A DNA stretch of 64,000 bases from NCBI RefSeq assembly GCF_900101545.1, contig NZ_FMZU01000004.1, positions 248,001 through 312,000 on the forward strand, written 5' to 3'. The stretch comes from Variovorax sp. CF079 (lineage in GTDB: Bacteria; Pseudomonadota; Gammaproteobacteria; Burkholderiales; Burkholderiaceae_C). The notes below the pieces were generated by a model, which searched no databases, was not told the DNA's origin, and saw only the letters and a list, made by a program, of their open reading frames with translations. Below, piece after piece: positions 7,660 to 16,987 of this stretch. How positions within the stretch are numbered: position 1 is the first letter of the stretch; the number at the start of each line of letters is the position of its first letter. The translations under genes and the position numbers were made by a program.

Positions 7660-9660
7660 TCACACGCGTGCCAGTCTTACTGCATGCATCCACGCCCTGC
7701 GCAGCACGGCCGGCGAGCGCGACTCTTCGGGAATCAGCAGGAAGCCGCGATCGCGCAGTGAGTTGCCCAGCGCAATCTGGCTGGTCAGCACGGTCAGCGG
7801 GATCGCCAGCAGCAGCGGCAGGCCGACCGGCATCAGCCAGGCCAGCGCACCGGCGTCGATCAGCGCGATACCGACCGCCAGCGCCGCGATCACCAGGGTC
7901 ATCGGCGCCAGCTGGGCGGCGGCGATGCGCCACGGCACAGCGGCCGCTTCGCGCGGAGGCGACTTCCAGTCCAGCTTGAGGCCGGTGAGCGCCACGATCA
8001 CGAACAGCGAGTGGGCCAGCATGCGGACCGGCGCTTGCACGATGGCCAGCGCGCTTTCGAGCGCGGCGCTCTTGAGCAGGCTGCCGATGCCGCCGTACTG
8101 GCGCTGCTCGCCGCGCATCAGCACGGCCGCGATGCCCAGGATGCGGGGCAGGAACAAGAGGCACAGCGTCCACAGCCAGAGGCCGGCCAGTTCCATCGGC
8201 ATCACCAGCCAGTGGGCGACCACGCTGGAGCCGGTGAGCCACAGGGCCGTGCCCAGCGTCAGGAAGGCGAGCCACAGCGGTGCCGAGACATAGGCCATGG
8301 TGCCGGTGACGAACATCGCGCGGTGCACGGAATGCAGGCCCGGTTCGGCCATCAGGCGCGCGTTCTGCAGGTTGCCCTGGCACCAGCGGCGGTCGCGCTG
8401 CAGTTCGGCCAGGAGGTCCGGCGGCTGCTGCTCGTAGCTGCCGACCAGGTCGGCCACCAGCCACACGTGGTAGCCGGCGCGGCGCATCAGCGCGGCCTCG
8501 ACGAAGTCGTGCGACATGATGCCGCCCGACATGCCGCCGGTGCCCTTGATCGGCGCCAGCGCGCAGTGTTCCATGAAGGGTTCGACGCGGAGGATCGCGT
8601 TGTGGCCCCAGTAGTGCGATTCGCCGAGCTGCCAGAACTGCATGCCGAGCGTGAACAGCCGGCCCGTCATGCGCGATGCGAACTGCTGGGCGCGGGCATG
8701 CAGCGTGACGTGGCCGATGGCCTGCGTCGCGGTCTGGATGATGCCGGCCGTCGGGTTGGCTTCCATCAGCTTGACCATCGAGGTCAGGCAGTCGCCGCTC
8801 ATCACGCTGTCGGCATCGAGGACCACCATGTAGCGGTAGTCCTTGCCCCAGCGGCGGCAGAAGTCGGCCACGTTGCCGGCCTTGCGATGGGTGCGGCGCT
8901 TGCGCAGGCGGTAGTAGACCTCGACCTGCGGCTGGTTCGGGCTCTCGGCCAGCGCGGCGCGCAGCTCTTCCCAGGCGGCGCGTTCGGCGGCGGCAACCTC
9001 GGGCGTGTAGCTGTCGGACAGCACGAACACGTCGAACTGCCGCGCATGGCCGGTCGCGGCCACCGATTCGCAGGTCGCGCGCAGGCCGGCGAACACCGTG
9101 GCCACGTCCTCGTTGCAGATCGGCATGATGATCGCCGTGCGCGCTTCCGGATTCATCGGGTGGTCGGCCACCTGCTTGGCCGAGAGCGCGTGCTTGTCGC
9201 CGCGCACAGAGACGTAGAAGCCCATCAGCGCGGTCACGAAACCGGTCACGACCCAGCCCGAGAGCAGGCCGTAGAGGGCGATCTGGCTGTACTCGAGCCA
9301 GAGATTGTCGTAGTCGGGCTGCACGCGGGCGAACAGCGTCGAGGCGATCAGCGTGCTGAAGACGGTGAGCGCCATGAAGGCCAGGCGCCGCTGCGTGGCG
9401 GCACGCTGCCAGGGCTGCTTGGCCGCCCGGGCCGGCGCCGCGCCGCGCGCCGCCTGGGCTGCGCTGCCGGCGCCGAGCTTGACCAGGAGGGCCGTGCCGA
9501 TGCTGTTCCAGAAGCCGCGCCAGGGGCGGGGCGCCATCGAACCGCGGTTGATCGGGGGCGCCGTCACCGAATTGGGATGGCGCTCTTCGCGGATCGGGCT
9601 GCGGTGCGAAAAATCCGCGGCCGTCAGCACTTTCAGTTGGGAGAAATCGTTGGGCTTCAT
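7660..9660 (-). CDS. mdoH: Osmoregulated periplasmic glucan glucosyltransferase MdoH/OpgH
   Basis: This is a GT2-family inner-membrane enzyme that makes the beta-1,2-glucan backbone of osmoregulated periplasmic glucans from UDP-glucose. The 666-residue protein has two N-terminal transmembrane helices (about 100-165). The cytosolic catalytic domain shows IIMPICNEDV, MVVLDADSVMSGD (the DxD) and ELQRDRRWCQGN (the RDRRW motif), and a C-terminal multi-helix region follows. The ATG at 9660 has a GGTGGTGAG ribosome-binding region. mdoG, its usual partner, is not adjacent. The 5' region holds a -24/-12 promoter and a GlrR-type box, so sigma-54 control is likely (see findings). Confidence 0.93.
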   Translation of the reverse strand: MKPNDFSQLKVLTAADFSHRSPIREERHPNSVTAPPINRGSMAPRPWRGFWNSIGTALLVKLGAGSAAQAARGAAPARAAKQPWQRAATQRRLAFMALTVFSTLIASTLFARVQPDYDNLWLEYSQIALYGLLSGWVVTGFVTALMGFYVSVRGDKHALSAKQVADHPMNPEARTAIIMPICNEDVATVFAGLRATCESVAATGHARQFDVFVLSDSYTPEVAAAERAAWEELRAALAESPNQPQVEVYYRLRKRRTHRKAGNVADFCRRWGKDYRYMVVLDADSVMSGDCLTSMVKLMEANPTAGIIQTATQAIGHVTLHARAQQFASRMTGRLFTLGMQFWQLGESHYWGHNAILRVEPFMEHCALAPIKGTGGMSGGIMSHDFVEAALMRRAGYHVWLVADLVGSYEQQPPDLLAELQRDRRWCQGNLQNARLMAEPGLHSVHRAMFVTGTMAYVSAPLWLAFLTLGTALWLTGSSVVAHWLVMPMELAGLWLWTLCLLFLPRILGIAAVLMRGEQRQYGGIGSLLKSAALESALAIVQAPVRMLAHSLFVIVALTGLKLDWKSPPREAAAVPWRIAAAQLAPMTLVIAALAVGIALIDAGALAWLMPVGLPLLLAIPLTVLTSQIALGNSLRDRGFLLIPEESRSPAVLRRAWMHAVRLARV

Positions 9661-9883
9661 ATGCGACTCACCACCGTTGCTTCTGGACGGATGGCGTGTC
9701 GCCAATTGCCGGAAAGCGCTTGAACACGCAGTCCGGTGCGGCACCGCCGGCGTTTGCCAGCGCGGCCGCTGAATGACCCGCGGCACGGGGCCGCGAGAGG
9801 GAAAACTGCTTTTGACGCAGGCCGTCGCGCTGCGGACGCAGTGCGAAAGATGGGCTGTTGTGTGCTGTCATGCCTCTACAGGG

Positions 9884-9898
9884 GCAAACCCTGTGCCA
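9884..9898 (-). promoter_or_regulatory. Sigma-54 (RpoN) -24/-12 promoter facing mdoH
   Basis: On the minus strand the sequence reads TGGCAC-AGGGT-TTGC, an exact match to TGGCAC-N5-TTGC, the core of the sigma-54 consensus. It points toward mdoH, whose start is about 210 bases downstream. The neighbouring gene on the other side encodes a sigma-54 activator, GlrR. Confidence 0.8.
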
Positions 9899-9917
9899 GC
9901 ATGGAAAAACGCTTTCA

Positions 9918-9930
9918 GATCAAGCGCTTA
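9918..9930. promoter_or_regulatory. IHF-like binding site
   Basis: GATCAAGCGCTTA matches the IHF consensus WATCAANNNNTTR at every fixed position except the first base. It lies between the GlrR-type box and the -24/-12 promoter, where IHF bending usually helps a sigma-54 activator loop to the polymerase. A single short-motif match is weak alone; its placement is the argument. Confidence 0.5.
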
Positions 9931-9992
9931 GATCGCTTCGGTGGCCTTTCGACTGACCGTGAACCCCGCGAGGGCTCCAAAACCCCCGAATT

Positions 9993-10010
9993 TGTCGCCG
10001 AATCCCGACA
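9993..10010. promoter_or_regulatory. GlrR-type upstream activating box TGTC-N10-GACA
   Basis: TGTCGCCGAATCCCGACA is a perfect TGTC-N10-GACA, the motif bound by GlrR (QseF) upstream of glmY in enterobacteria. The dyad extends to TTGTCG/CGACAA. Its centre is about 103 bases upstream of the -24 element, as in a typical sigma-54 enhancer arrangement. The glrR gene itself begins its last codons about 43 bases further on. Confidence 0.75.
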
Positions 10011-10052
10011 AGCTCTGGAGTCGCACTGAGGATGTTCAATCGAATCAACGAC

Positions 10053-11459
10053 TTAGCTGCGTCGCTCGTCGGCGACAGGATCGCCGCCGGGCGACGCCGC
10101 GTCGGCCTTGAAGTGGCCGGGCGTGAGTTCGTGCTTCTGCAGCAGCCGGTAGAACTCGGTGCGGTTGCGGTCTGCCAGGCGCGCCGCGTCGGCCACGTTG
10201 CCGTCGGTCAGCTTGAGCAGGCCGACCAGGTAATCGCGCTCGAAACGCTGCTTGGCTTCGGCGTAGGTCTGGACCTCGACGCTCGGCACGCGCAGTGCGC
10301 GCTGCACCAGCGCCAGCGGGATCAGCGGCGAGCTCGAAAGCGCGCAGACCTGCTCGACCACGTTGAACAGCTGCCGCACATTGCCCGGCCACGAGGCGGT
10401 GGTCAGCGCCTTCAGCGCCTCGGGCGCGAAGCCGGAGAGGCGCTTGCCGTACTTGGTCGAGAGCCGCTGGAGGAAATGGTTGGCCAGAAGCGGAATGTCT
10501 TCGCGCCGCGCCGCGAGCGTCGGCAGATTCAGCGTGACGACATTGAGCCGGTAATAGAGATCTTCCCGGAACTGCCCGGCTTCCATGGCCGCATCGAGAT
10601 CGCGGTGGGTGGCGGAGATGATCCGCACATCGACCGTGATCGACTGGGTTGCGCCCACCGGCCGCACCGCGCGCTCCTGCAGCACCCGCAGCAGCTTGAC
10701 CTGCAGGGCCGGCGGCATGTCGCCGATCTCGTCGAGCAGCAGCGTACCGCCGTCGGCCTGCTGGAACAGGCCCTTGTGGTTGGCGACCGCGTCGGTGAAA
10801 GCGCCCTTCATGTGGCCGAAGAGCTCCGACTCCAGCAGCGCCTCGGGGATGGCGCCGCAATTGACCGCCACGAAGGGCTTGTCGGCGCGCGCACTGGCGC
10901 GGTGGATCGCACGCGCCAGCAGCTCCTTGCCGGCGCCGCTGTCGCCGCGCAGCAGCACGCTGGCGTCCGACTTGGCCACCATGCGCGCCTCGGCCAGCAG
11001 CTCGGACATGCGGTTGCTCCGGCTCACGATCTCCGAGCGCCAGCTTTCGTCGCCGCCCTTGCCGCTGCCGGTCGTCGGCGCGCCGAGCGCCAGCGCCTGG
11101 GCGATCTTGTCGAGCAGCTCGCGCGCGTCGTAGGGCTTGGTCAGGTAGGTGAAGACGCCGCGCGCCGTGGCCTCGACCGCGTCGGGAATGGTGCCGTGCG
11201 CGGTCAGCAGGATCACCGGCAGCGTCGGATGGCGCTTGCGGATCTCGTCGAACAGCGCCAGGCCGTCGCGGCCCGGCAGCCGCACGTCGCTCAGGACCAG
11301 CTGCGGATGCTCGATCTCGAGCTGCGTCAGCGCCGATTCCGCCGAGGTCACGGCCGTGACCTGGTAGCCGGCCCCGGTGAGCCGCATTGACAGCAGGCGC
11401 AGCATGTCCGCGTCGTCGTCGACGACGAGGAGGCGGGCGCCGCTGCTGCTGTTGCTCAT
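10053..11459 (-). CDS. glrR: Sigma-54-dependent response regulator GlrR (QseF)
   Basis: A 468-residue NtrC-type activator. The receiver domain (about 8-125) has LLVVDDDADM and phospho-Asp in LSDVRLPGRDG. The AAA+ domain has Walker A GDSGAGKE and Walker B TLLLDEIGDMP. The C-terminal Fis-type helix-turn-helix contains AARLADRNRTEFYRLLQKHEL, very like enterobacterial GlrR. The contact loop reads GAFTDA, not GAFTGA. It is preceded by a lipoprotein gene (4-bp ATGA overlap) and the kinase glrK, reproducing the glrK-qseG-glrR order. In enterobacteria this system responds to envelope stress and activates glmY and rpoE; here a matching box and -24/-12 promoter lie directly downstream, facing mdoH. Confidence 0.9.
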   Translation of the reverse strand: MSNSSSGARLLVVDDDADMLRLLSMRLTGAGYQVTAVTSAESALTQLEIEHPQLVLSDVRLPGRDGLALFDEIRKRHPTLPVILLTAHGTIPDAVEATARGVFTYLTKPYDARELLDKIAQALALGAPTTGSGKGGDESWRSEIVSRSNRMSELLAEARMVAKSDASVLLRGDSGAGKELLARAIHRASARADKPFVAVNCGAIPEALLESELFGHMKGAFTDAVANHKGLFQQADGGTLLLDEIGDMPPALQVKLLRVLQERAVRPVGATQSITVDVRIISATHRDLDAAMEAGQFREDLYYRLNVVTLNLPTLAARREDIPLLANHFLQRLSTKYGKRLSGFAPEALKALTTASWPGNVRQLFNVVEQVCALSSSPLIPLALVQRALRVPSVEVQTYAEAKQRFERDYLVGLLKLTDGNVADAARLADRNRTEFYRLLQKHELTPGHFKADAASPGGDPVADERRS

Positions 11460-12112
11460 GGTGCGGGCTTGGGCGTGCTCGGCACCGGGGCCGCCGGTGG
11501 CGGGCTGTTGGGCCGTGAAAAGCTGCGCTCGATCGCGCGCAGCGCCTCGATGCGGTCGTTCAACTGGTCGATGCGCCGCTGGCTGTCGCGCAGCTGTTGG
11601 GCCTGCCGTTCGCGGTCGTCCTCGACGCGGCGCTGCTCCTGGTAGCGGGCAGCGAGCGCGCGGGCCAGCGGCTGCAAGGGCTGGGCATCGGCCGAGGGGT
11701 TGGCGGCCACGCGCTGCATCAGGCCGATGGCGCGTACGAGGTCGGCCGGAACGCGGGTCTGCGCCAGAACCAGCGCGACCTGCATCTGCGTCAGGGGGGC
11801 GTCGCCGGGCTCGCCGAGGCGCGCGAGTTCGGCCGCGAGTTCGTTGCCGCCGAGCGGCCGCACCCTGTCGGCGTAGGCGAGCAGGGCGGCCACCGGGCCC
11901 TGCGTGAGCTGCGTGAACACCAGGGCCGGCTGCGTGGCCGGAGCCATCGGCTCGGCTTCGACCGGCATGACGGGCGGGGGCGGCGGCGGCGCGGGCACCA
12001 CGGCGACGGCTTCGGCCGGCGGCTTGGGAGGTGCGCTGCACGCGGCGAGCAGCATCGGCACGACGAGCGTCACGACGAAAGCGGATCTGCGGACGATCGG
12101 AGAAAAAAGCAT
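11456..12112 (-). CDS. QseG-like outer-membrane lipoprotein of the GlrK/GlrR module
   Basis: A 218-residue predicted lipoprotein. The signal peptide ends in a VVPMLLAACS lipobox, followed by a Pro/Ala-rich linker. An Ala/Leu-rich helical domain comes next, then a C-terminal coiled coil (about 165-205, RRVEDDRERQAQQLRDSQRR) and a Pro-rich tail. It sits between glrK and glrR, overlapping glrR by four bases. This is the position and the general character of QseG, which in enterobacteria interacts with the QseE/GlrK sensor. Sequence identity to QseG is not evident by eye, so the role is inferred from position. The ATG at 12112 is chosen because it gives the signal peptide. Confidence 0.75.
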   Translation of the reverse strand: MLFSPIVRRSAFVVTLVVPMLLAACSAPPKPPAEAVAVVPAPPPPPPVMPVEAEPMAPATQPALVFTQLTQGPVAALLAYADRVRPLGGNELAAELARLGEPGDAPLTQMQVALVLAQTRVPADLVRAIGLMQRVAANPSADAQPLQPLARALAARYQEQRRVEDDRERQAQQLRDSQRRIDQLNDRIEALRAIERSFSRPNSPPPAAPVPSTPKPAP

Positions 12113-12143
12113 GGGTCGGAAGTAGCGCGTGGAGCGGCAGAGT

Positions 12144-13571
12144 TCAGGCGGAGCGCGGCAGTTCGATGCGGAAGCGTGCGCCGGGCCCCTCCGGCAGCAG
12201 CGTGATGCGGCCGCCATGAGCCGCAATGTACTCCTGCACGATCGACAGCCCGATCCCGGTGCCCTTGACCGAATGCTGGGGTTGCCGCTCGCCGCGGAAG
12301 AAAGGTTCGAAGATGCGGTCGCGATCGCCCTCGGCGATGCCGGGGCCGGCGTCCTCGATGTCGATGCGCGCGGTGTCGGCCGTGCTCGAGACGGCGATCG
12401 CGATGGTGCCTCCGCGGGCCGAAAAACGGATCGCGTTCGACAGCAGGTTGGCCAGCGCGGTGCCCAGCTTCACCGGGTCCACCACCACTGCGATCGGCTC
12501 GCCTTCCGCCCGCACCGTGAGGCCGTTGGCCTGCCACTGCAGGCGCTGGGCCTCGATCTGTTCCTCGATCAGCGGCAACAGCGGCGTGCGCTGGCGGCGC
12601 AGCTCGCGCGCCTCGAAGGCCGCCGCGTTGAAGCGCAGCAAGGCCTCGATCTGTCCCTGCAGCGCGATGGTGTTCTGCTGCAGGATCTGCGCGACCTCGC
12701 GCTGCGCCGGGTTCAAGGCGCCGGTCACGCCGTCTTCCAGCAGCGAGACGCCTTCGCGCAGCGCGGCCAGCGGTGTCTTGAGTTCATGCGACACGTGACG
12801 CAGGAAGCGTGCCTTGTCGGCGTCCAGCTCGGTGAGCCGCAGCCGCAGCCATTCGAGTTGCTGCGATACGCGGCGCACGTCGGCCGGGCCGCGGATGTCG
12901 ATCGGCTCGTCGAGCCGATTTTCCCCGAGCCCGACGATGGCGTGCTCCAACCGCTTGAAGGGCCGCGCCAGCCAGATGCCGAAGGCGAGCGCGAGCGATA
13001 CCGCCAGCGCGCTGGCGGCCAGTACCTCGCGCATCAGCCGCCGGCGCGCGTTCTCGATGCGCTGCGCGAGCGCGTTGTTCTGCGTCTCGATCAGGAACTG
13101 GACCTGCTGCGCGATGTTGGTGTTCAGCGCGTCGAGGTCTCGGAATTGCATCGCCATCGAGCTCTCGCGCGCGAGCGCGGTCTCGGGAGCGCCGCCCATC
13201 AGGCCCTCGATCACGCTCATCTGGGCCCGCCACTGGTCGGGGCCGGCGGACGGCAGGCCGTTGACGCCAAGGCGATCGAGCACGTGGCGGGCGTCGCGCG
13301 CGGCCTCGTCGAAACGGCGGCGCAGCACCGCATCGTTGAGCACCAGCGACTGGCGCCCCGCGCGCTCCATCGCGGCGCTGCGCTCGGCCAGCGACTGCGC
13401 CGCGCCCGACAGCGTGAGGGCGCGCGCGGCCGCGTCGCGGCTCTGCGTCACCAGCGCGTCGTACTGGAACACCGAACGCAGCGCGACGCCCACGAGCAGC
13501 GCCGTGATCAGCAGGAACGCGAACAGCAGCAGCTGCCGGAACGAGCCGCGCGCCGACTTCAGTTTCGCCAT
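12144..13571 (-). CDS. glrK: Sensor histidine kinase GlrK (QseE)
   Basis: A 475-residue inner-membrane kinase. The first transmembrane helix is at about 13-33, the second at about 180-205, with a largely helical periplasmic domain between. A HAMP-like linker follows, then HisKA with FLRHVSHELKTPLAALREG. The HATPase domain has LLSNAIRFS, DAGPGIAEGDR and GTGIGLSIV. The ATG at 13571 overlaps the miaB stop (TGATG), so it is probably translationally coupled. With the downstream lipoprotein and glrR it forms the GlrK/GlrR envelope-stress system. The stimulus cannot be read from the sequence. Confidence 0.88.
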   Translation of the reverse strand: MAKLKSARGSFRQLLLFAFLLITALLVGVALRSVFQYDALVTQSRDAAARALTLSGAAQSLAERSAAMERAGRQSLVLNDAVLRRRFDEAARDARHVLDRLGVNGLPSAGPDQWRAQMSVIEGLMGGAPETALARESSMAMQFRDLDALNTNIAQQVQFLIETQNNALAQRIENARRRLMREVLAASALAVSLALAFGIWLARPFKRLEHAIVGLGENRLDEPIDIRGPADVRRVSQQLEWLRLRLTELDADKARFLRHVSHELKTPLAALREGVSLLEDGVTGALNPAQREVAQILQQNTIALQGQIEALLRFNAAAFEARELRRQRTPLLPLIEEQIEAQRLQWQANGLTVRAEGEPIAVVVDPVKLGTALANLLSNAIRFSARGGTIAIAVSSTADTARIDIEDAGPGIAEGDRDRIFEPFFRGERQPQHSVKGTGIGLSIVQEYIAAHGGRITLLPEGPGARFRIELPRSA

Positions 13572-14941
13572 CAGGCCGCCGGCACCGCGGCTTCGCGGGC
13601 CGATGCCTGGGGCGATTCGGCGGTCGGGACCTCGCCGCGCAGCGTGTAGGCCAGCGAGCGGGTGATGCGCACGTCGATCATGCGGCCGACCAGCCGCGCA
13701 TCGCCTTCGAAATTGACCACCCGGTTGCACTCGGTGCGGCCCATCAGCTCGTGCGCATCCTTGCGCGAAGGTCCTTCGACCAGCACGCGCTGCAGCGTGC
13801 CGACGCGGCTTTCGCCGAAGCGCTTGACGTTGCCGTCGATCACGGCCTGCAGCCGCTGCAGCCGTGCGAGCTTGACCGCATGCGGCGTGTCGTCGGGCAG
13901 GGCGGCCGCCGGCGTGCCGGGGCGCGGGCTGAAGATGAAGCTGAAGCTGTTGTCGAACTCGAGATCGTCGATCAGCTTCATCATCTTGTCGAAGTCGGCA
14001 TCGGTCTCGCCCGGGAAGCCGACGATGAAGTCGCTGCTGAGCGAAAGGCCGGGGCGGATGGCGCGCAGCTTGCGCACCGTGCTCTTGTATTCCATCGCCG
14101 TGTAGCCGCGTTTCATCGCCATCAGGATGCGGTCGCTGCCGTGCTGCACCGGCAGGTGCAGGTGGCTCACGAGCTGCGGCACGCGGGCATAGGCCTCGAT
14201 CAGCCGCGGTGTGAACTCGTTCGGGTGGCTGGTGGTGTAGCGGATGCGCTCGATGCCGGGAATCTCGGCGATGTATTCAATGAGCAGGGCGAAGTCGGCG
14301 ATCTCCGCTGTGTCGCCCATCCTGCCGCGGTAGGCATTGACGTTCTGGCCCAGCAACGTGACTTCGCGCACGCCCTGGTCGGCCAGGCCCGCGACCTCGA
14401 CCAGCACGTCGTCGAGCGGGCGGTTCACTTCCTCGCCGCGCGTGTAGGGCACCACGCAGTAGCTGCAGTACTTGGAGCAGCCTTCCATGATCGAGACGAA
14501 GGCGGTCACGCCCTCGACCCGCGCCGGCGGCAGGTGGTCGAACTTCTCGATCTCGGGGAAGCTGATGTCGACTTGCGGCCGGCCTTCGCGCTCGCGCTGG
14601 TTCAGCATCTCGGGCAGGCGGTGCAGGGTCTGCGGGCCGAAGACCACGTCGACGTAGGGCGCACGCGCGATGATGGCCGCGCCCTCCTGGCTCGCCACGC
14701 AGCCGCCGACGCCGATCTTCACGCCGCGGGCCTTCAGATGCTTGACGCGGCCCAGGTCGGAGAACACCTTCTCCTGCGCCTTCTCGCGCACCGAGCAGGT
14801 GTTGAAGAGGATCAGGTCGGCCTCGTCCACGTTGGTGGTCGGCTCGTAGCCCTGGGCGGCGTGCAGCACGTCGGCCATCTTGTCCGAGTCGTACTCGTTC
14901 ATCTGGCAGCCGAAGGTCTTGATAAAAACTTTGGGGGTCAT
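13571..14941 (-). CDS. miaB: tRNA-2-methylthio-N6-dimethylallyladenosine synthase MiaB
   Basis: A radical-SAM methylthiotransferase that converts i6A37 to ms2i6A37 in tRNAs reading UNN codons. The 456-residue protein has all three expected parts. An N-terminal UPF0004 domain has the cluster cysteines in [22 protein letters not shown] and VGGCVASQ. A radical-SAM core has [11 protein letters not shown] (CxxxCxxC), and a C-terminal TRAM domain follows. It precedes glrK with overlapping stop/start, so envelope-stress signalling genes share its transcript; the more usual ybeZ/ybeY genes are absent here. Confidence 0.97.
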   Translation of the reverse strand: MTPKVFIKTFGCQMNEYDSDKMADVLHAAQGYEPTTNVDEADLILFNTCSVREKAQEKVFSDLGRVKHLKARGVKIGVGGCVASQEGAAIIARAPYVDVVFGPQTLHRLPEMLNQREREGRPQVDISFPEIEKFDHLPPARVEGVTAFVSIMEGCSKYCSYCVVPYTRGEEVNRPLDDVLVEVAGLADQGVREVTLLGQNVNAYRGRMGDTAEIADFALLIEYIAEIPGIERIRYTTSHPNEFTPRLIEAYARVPQLVSHLHLPVQHGSDRILMAMKRGYTAMEYKSTVRKLRAIRPGLSLSSDFIVGFPGETDADFDKMMKLIDDLEFDNSFSFIFSPRPGTPAAALPDDTPHAVKLARLQRLQAVIDGNVKRFGESRVGTLQRVLVEGPSRKDAHELMGRTECNRVVNFEGDARLVGRMIDVRITRSLAYTLRGEVPTAESPQASAREAAVPAA

Positions 14942-15042
14942 GGGGTGCTCCCGGTGAGGTCCGGATGGCCTTGCTCTTTCGTCATGGCGCGCCTGGCCGG
15001 CGGCAAGGCGGCCGGGCCCTGGCGTCGAAGGCGGGCGCTTTT

Positions 15043-15522
15043 CTACTGCCCGTAGCGGGGCAGCTGGTCGAACGGCGTCTTGCCGTCGTCGCGCGGGCCG
15101 GTGTCGGCCACGAAGGGCCAGAAGTTCAGAAGCGGCTTCTCCGCCGATTCGCGCTTGGCCTGCGCCTCCTCGGGCGTGAGGATCCAGACTTCGCGCACCA
15201 GGCCGGCGGCATCGCGCGTGTAGTTGACCAGCAGGTTTTGGCCGGTGATGGAGGCCGGCATCACCAGCATGTGCTGGGCGCTGCGGATGCGCGCGCCCGG
15301 CGAGAGCCGCTCGGGCTGGCCGTCGAGCTGGATCTCGGGGGGGTTCACCACCATGAATTTGCCGCGCAGAGTGCCGACGGGGAAATTGCGGCCGCCTGCG
15401 GCGGCTTCGTTCTGGGTTTGCGGCACGGGCGCGTCCTGGGCCCAGGCGGGCGCCATTACTGCGCCGAGCGCTACTAAAATGAGAGCATTCCAGGGGGTGA
15501 TGCAGCGGTTCATGGTGTTCAT
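15043..15522 (-). CDS. Small exported protein of unknown function upstream of miaB
   Basis: A 159-residue protein with a clear Sec signal peptide (hydrophobic core about 13-24, cleavage after AWA). The mature part is acidic-to-neutral with a central stretch that looks beta-rich ([15 protein letters not shown]...[10 protein letters not shown]) and a C-terminal proline-containing tail ending [10 protein letters not shown] recognise no catalytic motif. It lies 101 bases upstream of miaB on the same strand, so it may be the first gene of the miaB-glrK transcript. Periplasmic location is inferred from the signal peptide. Confidence 0.75.
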   Translation of the reverse strand: MNTMNRCITPWNALILVALGAVMAPAWAQDAPVPQTQNEAAAGGRNFPVGTLRGKFMVVNPPEIQLDGQPERLSPGARIRSAQHMLVMPASITGQNLLVNYTRDAAGLVREVWILTPEEAQAKRESAEKPLLNFWPFVADTGPRDDGKTPFDQLPRYGQ

Positions 15523-15733
15523 CCAGAGGCTGTGGGAGCGGGGATTCTAGCGGCCCGTTCCCTGTCGGCCCACGCCGGAGCCGCGTCCATGGCGTGCGGT
15601 CCCTCATGGTCGCTTTACTTATCTTTACGGGGGTGATGGACTCTTGCAGTCCGCCGCTGCTCCAATGGTCGCTGTCAGGTAAAAGTGCACCCACTGCGCC
15701 TGCGATCCGCCCACGATCCAACGTATACGCCCC

Positions 15734-16987
15734 ATGAAGAAGAACCTCGTCCTCGCCTTTGCGGGCGTGTTGATCGTCGCCGCCTCAGCCGGCACCTGGT
15801 GGTGGTCCGGCGCCAAGACGCGCAGCGCGCCAGAAGCCGGCGCGCCGACCGCGGGCAAGGGTGCGGCGCCCAACGGGGGCGCGGTGGCGCTGGTCACGCT
15901 GGCCGCCGCGCAGCGGCAGGACGTGCCGGTCACGGTGCAGGTCAACGGCAGCGTGGTTTCTCTCAACAGTGTGGACCTGCGCCCGCAGGTGATCAACACG
16001 GTGCGCGAGGTGCATGTGAAGGAAGGGCAGTTCGTGAAGGAGGGCCAATTGCTCTTCACGCTCGACGACCGTCCCGACCAGGCCAACCTCGCCAAGGCGC
16101 GGGCGCAGCAACAGAGGGACGAGGCCACGATGGCCGATCTCGAGCGCCAGCACAAGCGCAGCCAGGAGCTCGTGGCGCAGAACTTCATCGCCAAGGCTGC
16201 GGCCGACGCGACGCTGTCGCAGCTCGAGGCGCAGCGCGCCGCGGTGGCGGCCGATCGCGCGGCGGTGCAATCGGCGCAGGTGGCGCTGGGCTATGCGACG
16301 CTGCGCGCCCCGATCGCCGGGCGCATCGGCGCCGTCAACATCTATCCGGGCACGCTGGTGCAGCCCAGCCTGTCGCTGGTCACGATCACGCAGCTCGACC
16401 CGATCGCGGTGAGCTTCCCGGTGCCCGAAGGAAAGCTGCAGGACCTGCTGGCCGCGGCCCGTTCTCACACGCCGGTCGAGGCGCTCGTGACCGGGCGTAA
16501 GGCGCCGATGAAGGGCGCGCTGAATTTCGTCGACAACACGGTCGACCCGCTGATCGGTACGGTGCGCGCCAAGGCGGTGTTCGACAACGCCGACCAGGGC
16601 CTCTGGCCCGGCCAGTTCGTCGAGACCCGCGTCACCGTGCGCACCATCGAGGGCGCGACGGTGGTGCCGGCGGCCGCGATCATGATGCTGACCGAGGGCA
16701 GCTCGGTCTACGTGGTCGATGCCAACAAGACGGCCGCGCGCCGCAAGGTCGAGACGCTCCACAGCTTCGGCACGCAGGTCGCGGTGCGCGGCGTCGAGCC
16801 GGGCGAGCAGGTGGTCATCGAGGGCAAGCAGAACGTGCGTCCCGGCGGCAAGGTGCGCCTCGACGCAGCGGCCACGCCACAGCAACAGCAGCGGCCCGGC
16901 GGCACGACGCCCGAGGCCACGCCCGGCAGCGCGGCCTCGGTCGCGCCCTCCAACGCCAGCCTGGTCGCGGAGCGGGAGCGCTCATGA
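15734..16987 (+). CDS. RND efflux periplasmic adaptor (MFP, AcrA/MdtA family)
   Basis: A 417-residue adaptor that links an inner-membrane RND pump to an outer-membrane channel. The N-terminal signal anchor ([19 protein letters not shown]) is not followed by a lipobox Cys. A split lipoyl/barrel-sandwich domain follows ([33 protein letters not shown]), with an alpha-hairpin at about 105-185, then beta-barrel and membrane-proximal domains. The C-terminal tail is rich in Gln, Pro and Thr. It overlaps the pump gene by four bases (ATGA). MdtA-type adaptors are closest by eye; the substrate is not readable. Confidence 0.9.
   Translation: MKKNLVLAFAGVLIVAASAGTWWWSGAKTRSAPEAGAPTAGKGAAPNGGAVALVTLAAAQRQDVPVTVQVNGSVVSLNSVDLRPQVINTVREVHVKEGQFVKEGQLLFTLDDRPDQANLAKARAQQQRDEATMADLERQHKRSQELVAQNFIAKAAADATLSQLEAQRAAVAADRAAVQSAQVALGYATLRAPIAGRIGAVNIYPGTLVQPSLSLVTITQLDPIAVSFPVPEGKLQDLLAAARSHTPVEALVTGRKAPMKGALNFVDNTVDPLIGTVRAKAVFDNADQGLWPGQFVETRVTVRTIEGATVVPAAAIMMLTEGSSVYVVDANKTAARRKVETLHSFGTQVAVRGVEPGEQVVIEGKQNVRPGGKVRLDAAATPQQQQRPGGTTPEATPGSAASVAPSNASLVAERERS

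Larger units (their letters stand above)
9661..10052. other. Regulatory intergenic region between glrR and mdoH
   Basis: A 392-base gap that I read as regulatory and not coding. In order of approach to mdoH it contains a TGTC-N10-GACA dyad (9993-10010), an IHF-like site (9918-9930) and a sigma-54 -24/-12 element (9884-9898). About 210 bases then follow before the mdoH start. A GC-rich dyad near 9775-9795 (CGCGGC/GCCGCG) lacks a T-run, so I see no clear small-RNA terminator in the leader. Short open frames here have no family features. Confidence 0.6.

Noticed and set aside
9668..9871. 67-codon minus-strand frame upstream of mdoH
   Set aside because: It has no family features or ribosome-binding site and sits in the leader of the predicted sigma-54 promoter; I read it as untranslated leader.
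9661..9872. GlmY-like small RNA directly downstream of the sigma-54 promoter
   Set aside because: No conserved GlmY-type structure and no terminator with a T-run is visible before mdoH, so I do not call an RNA gene, only mention the possibility.
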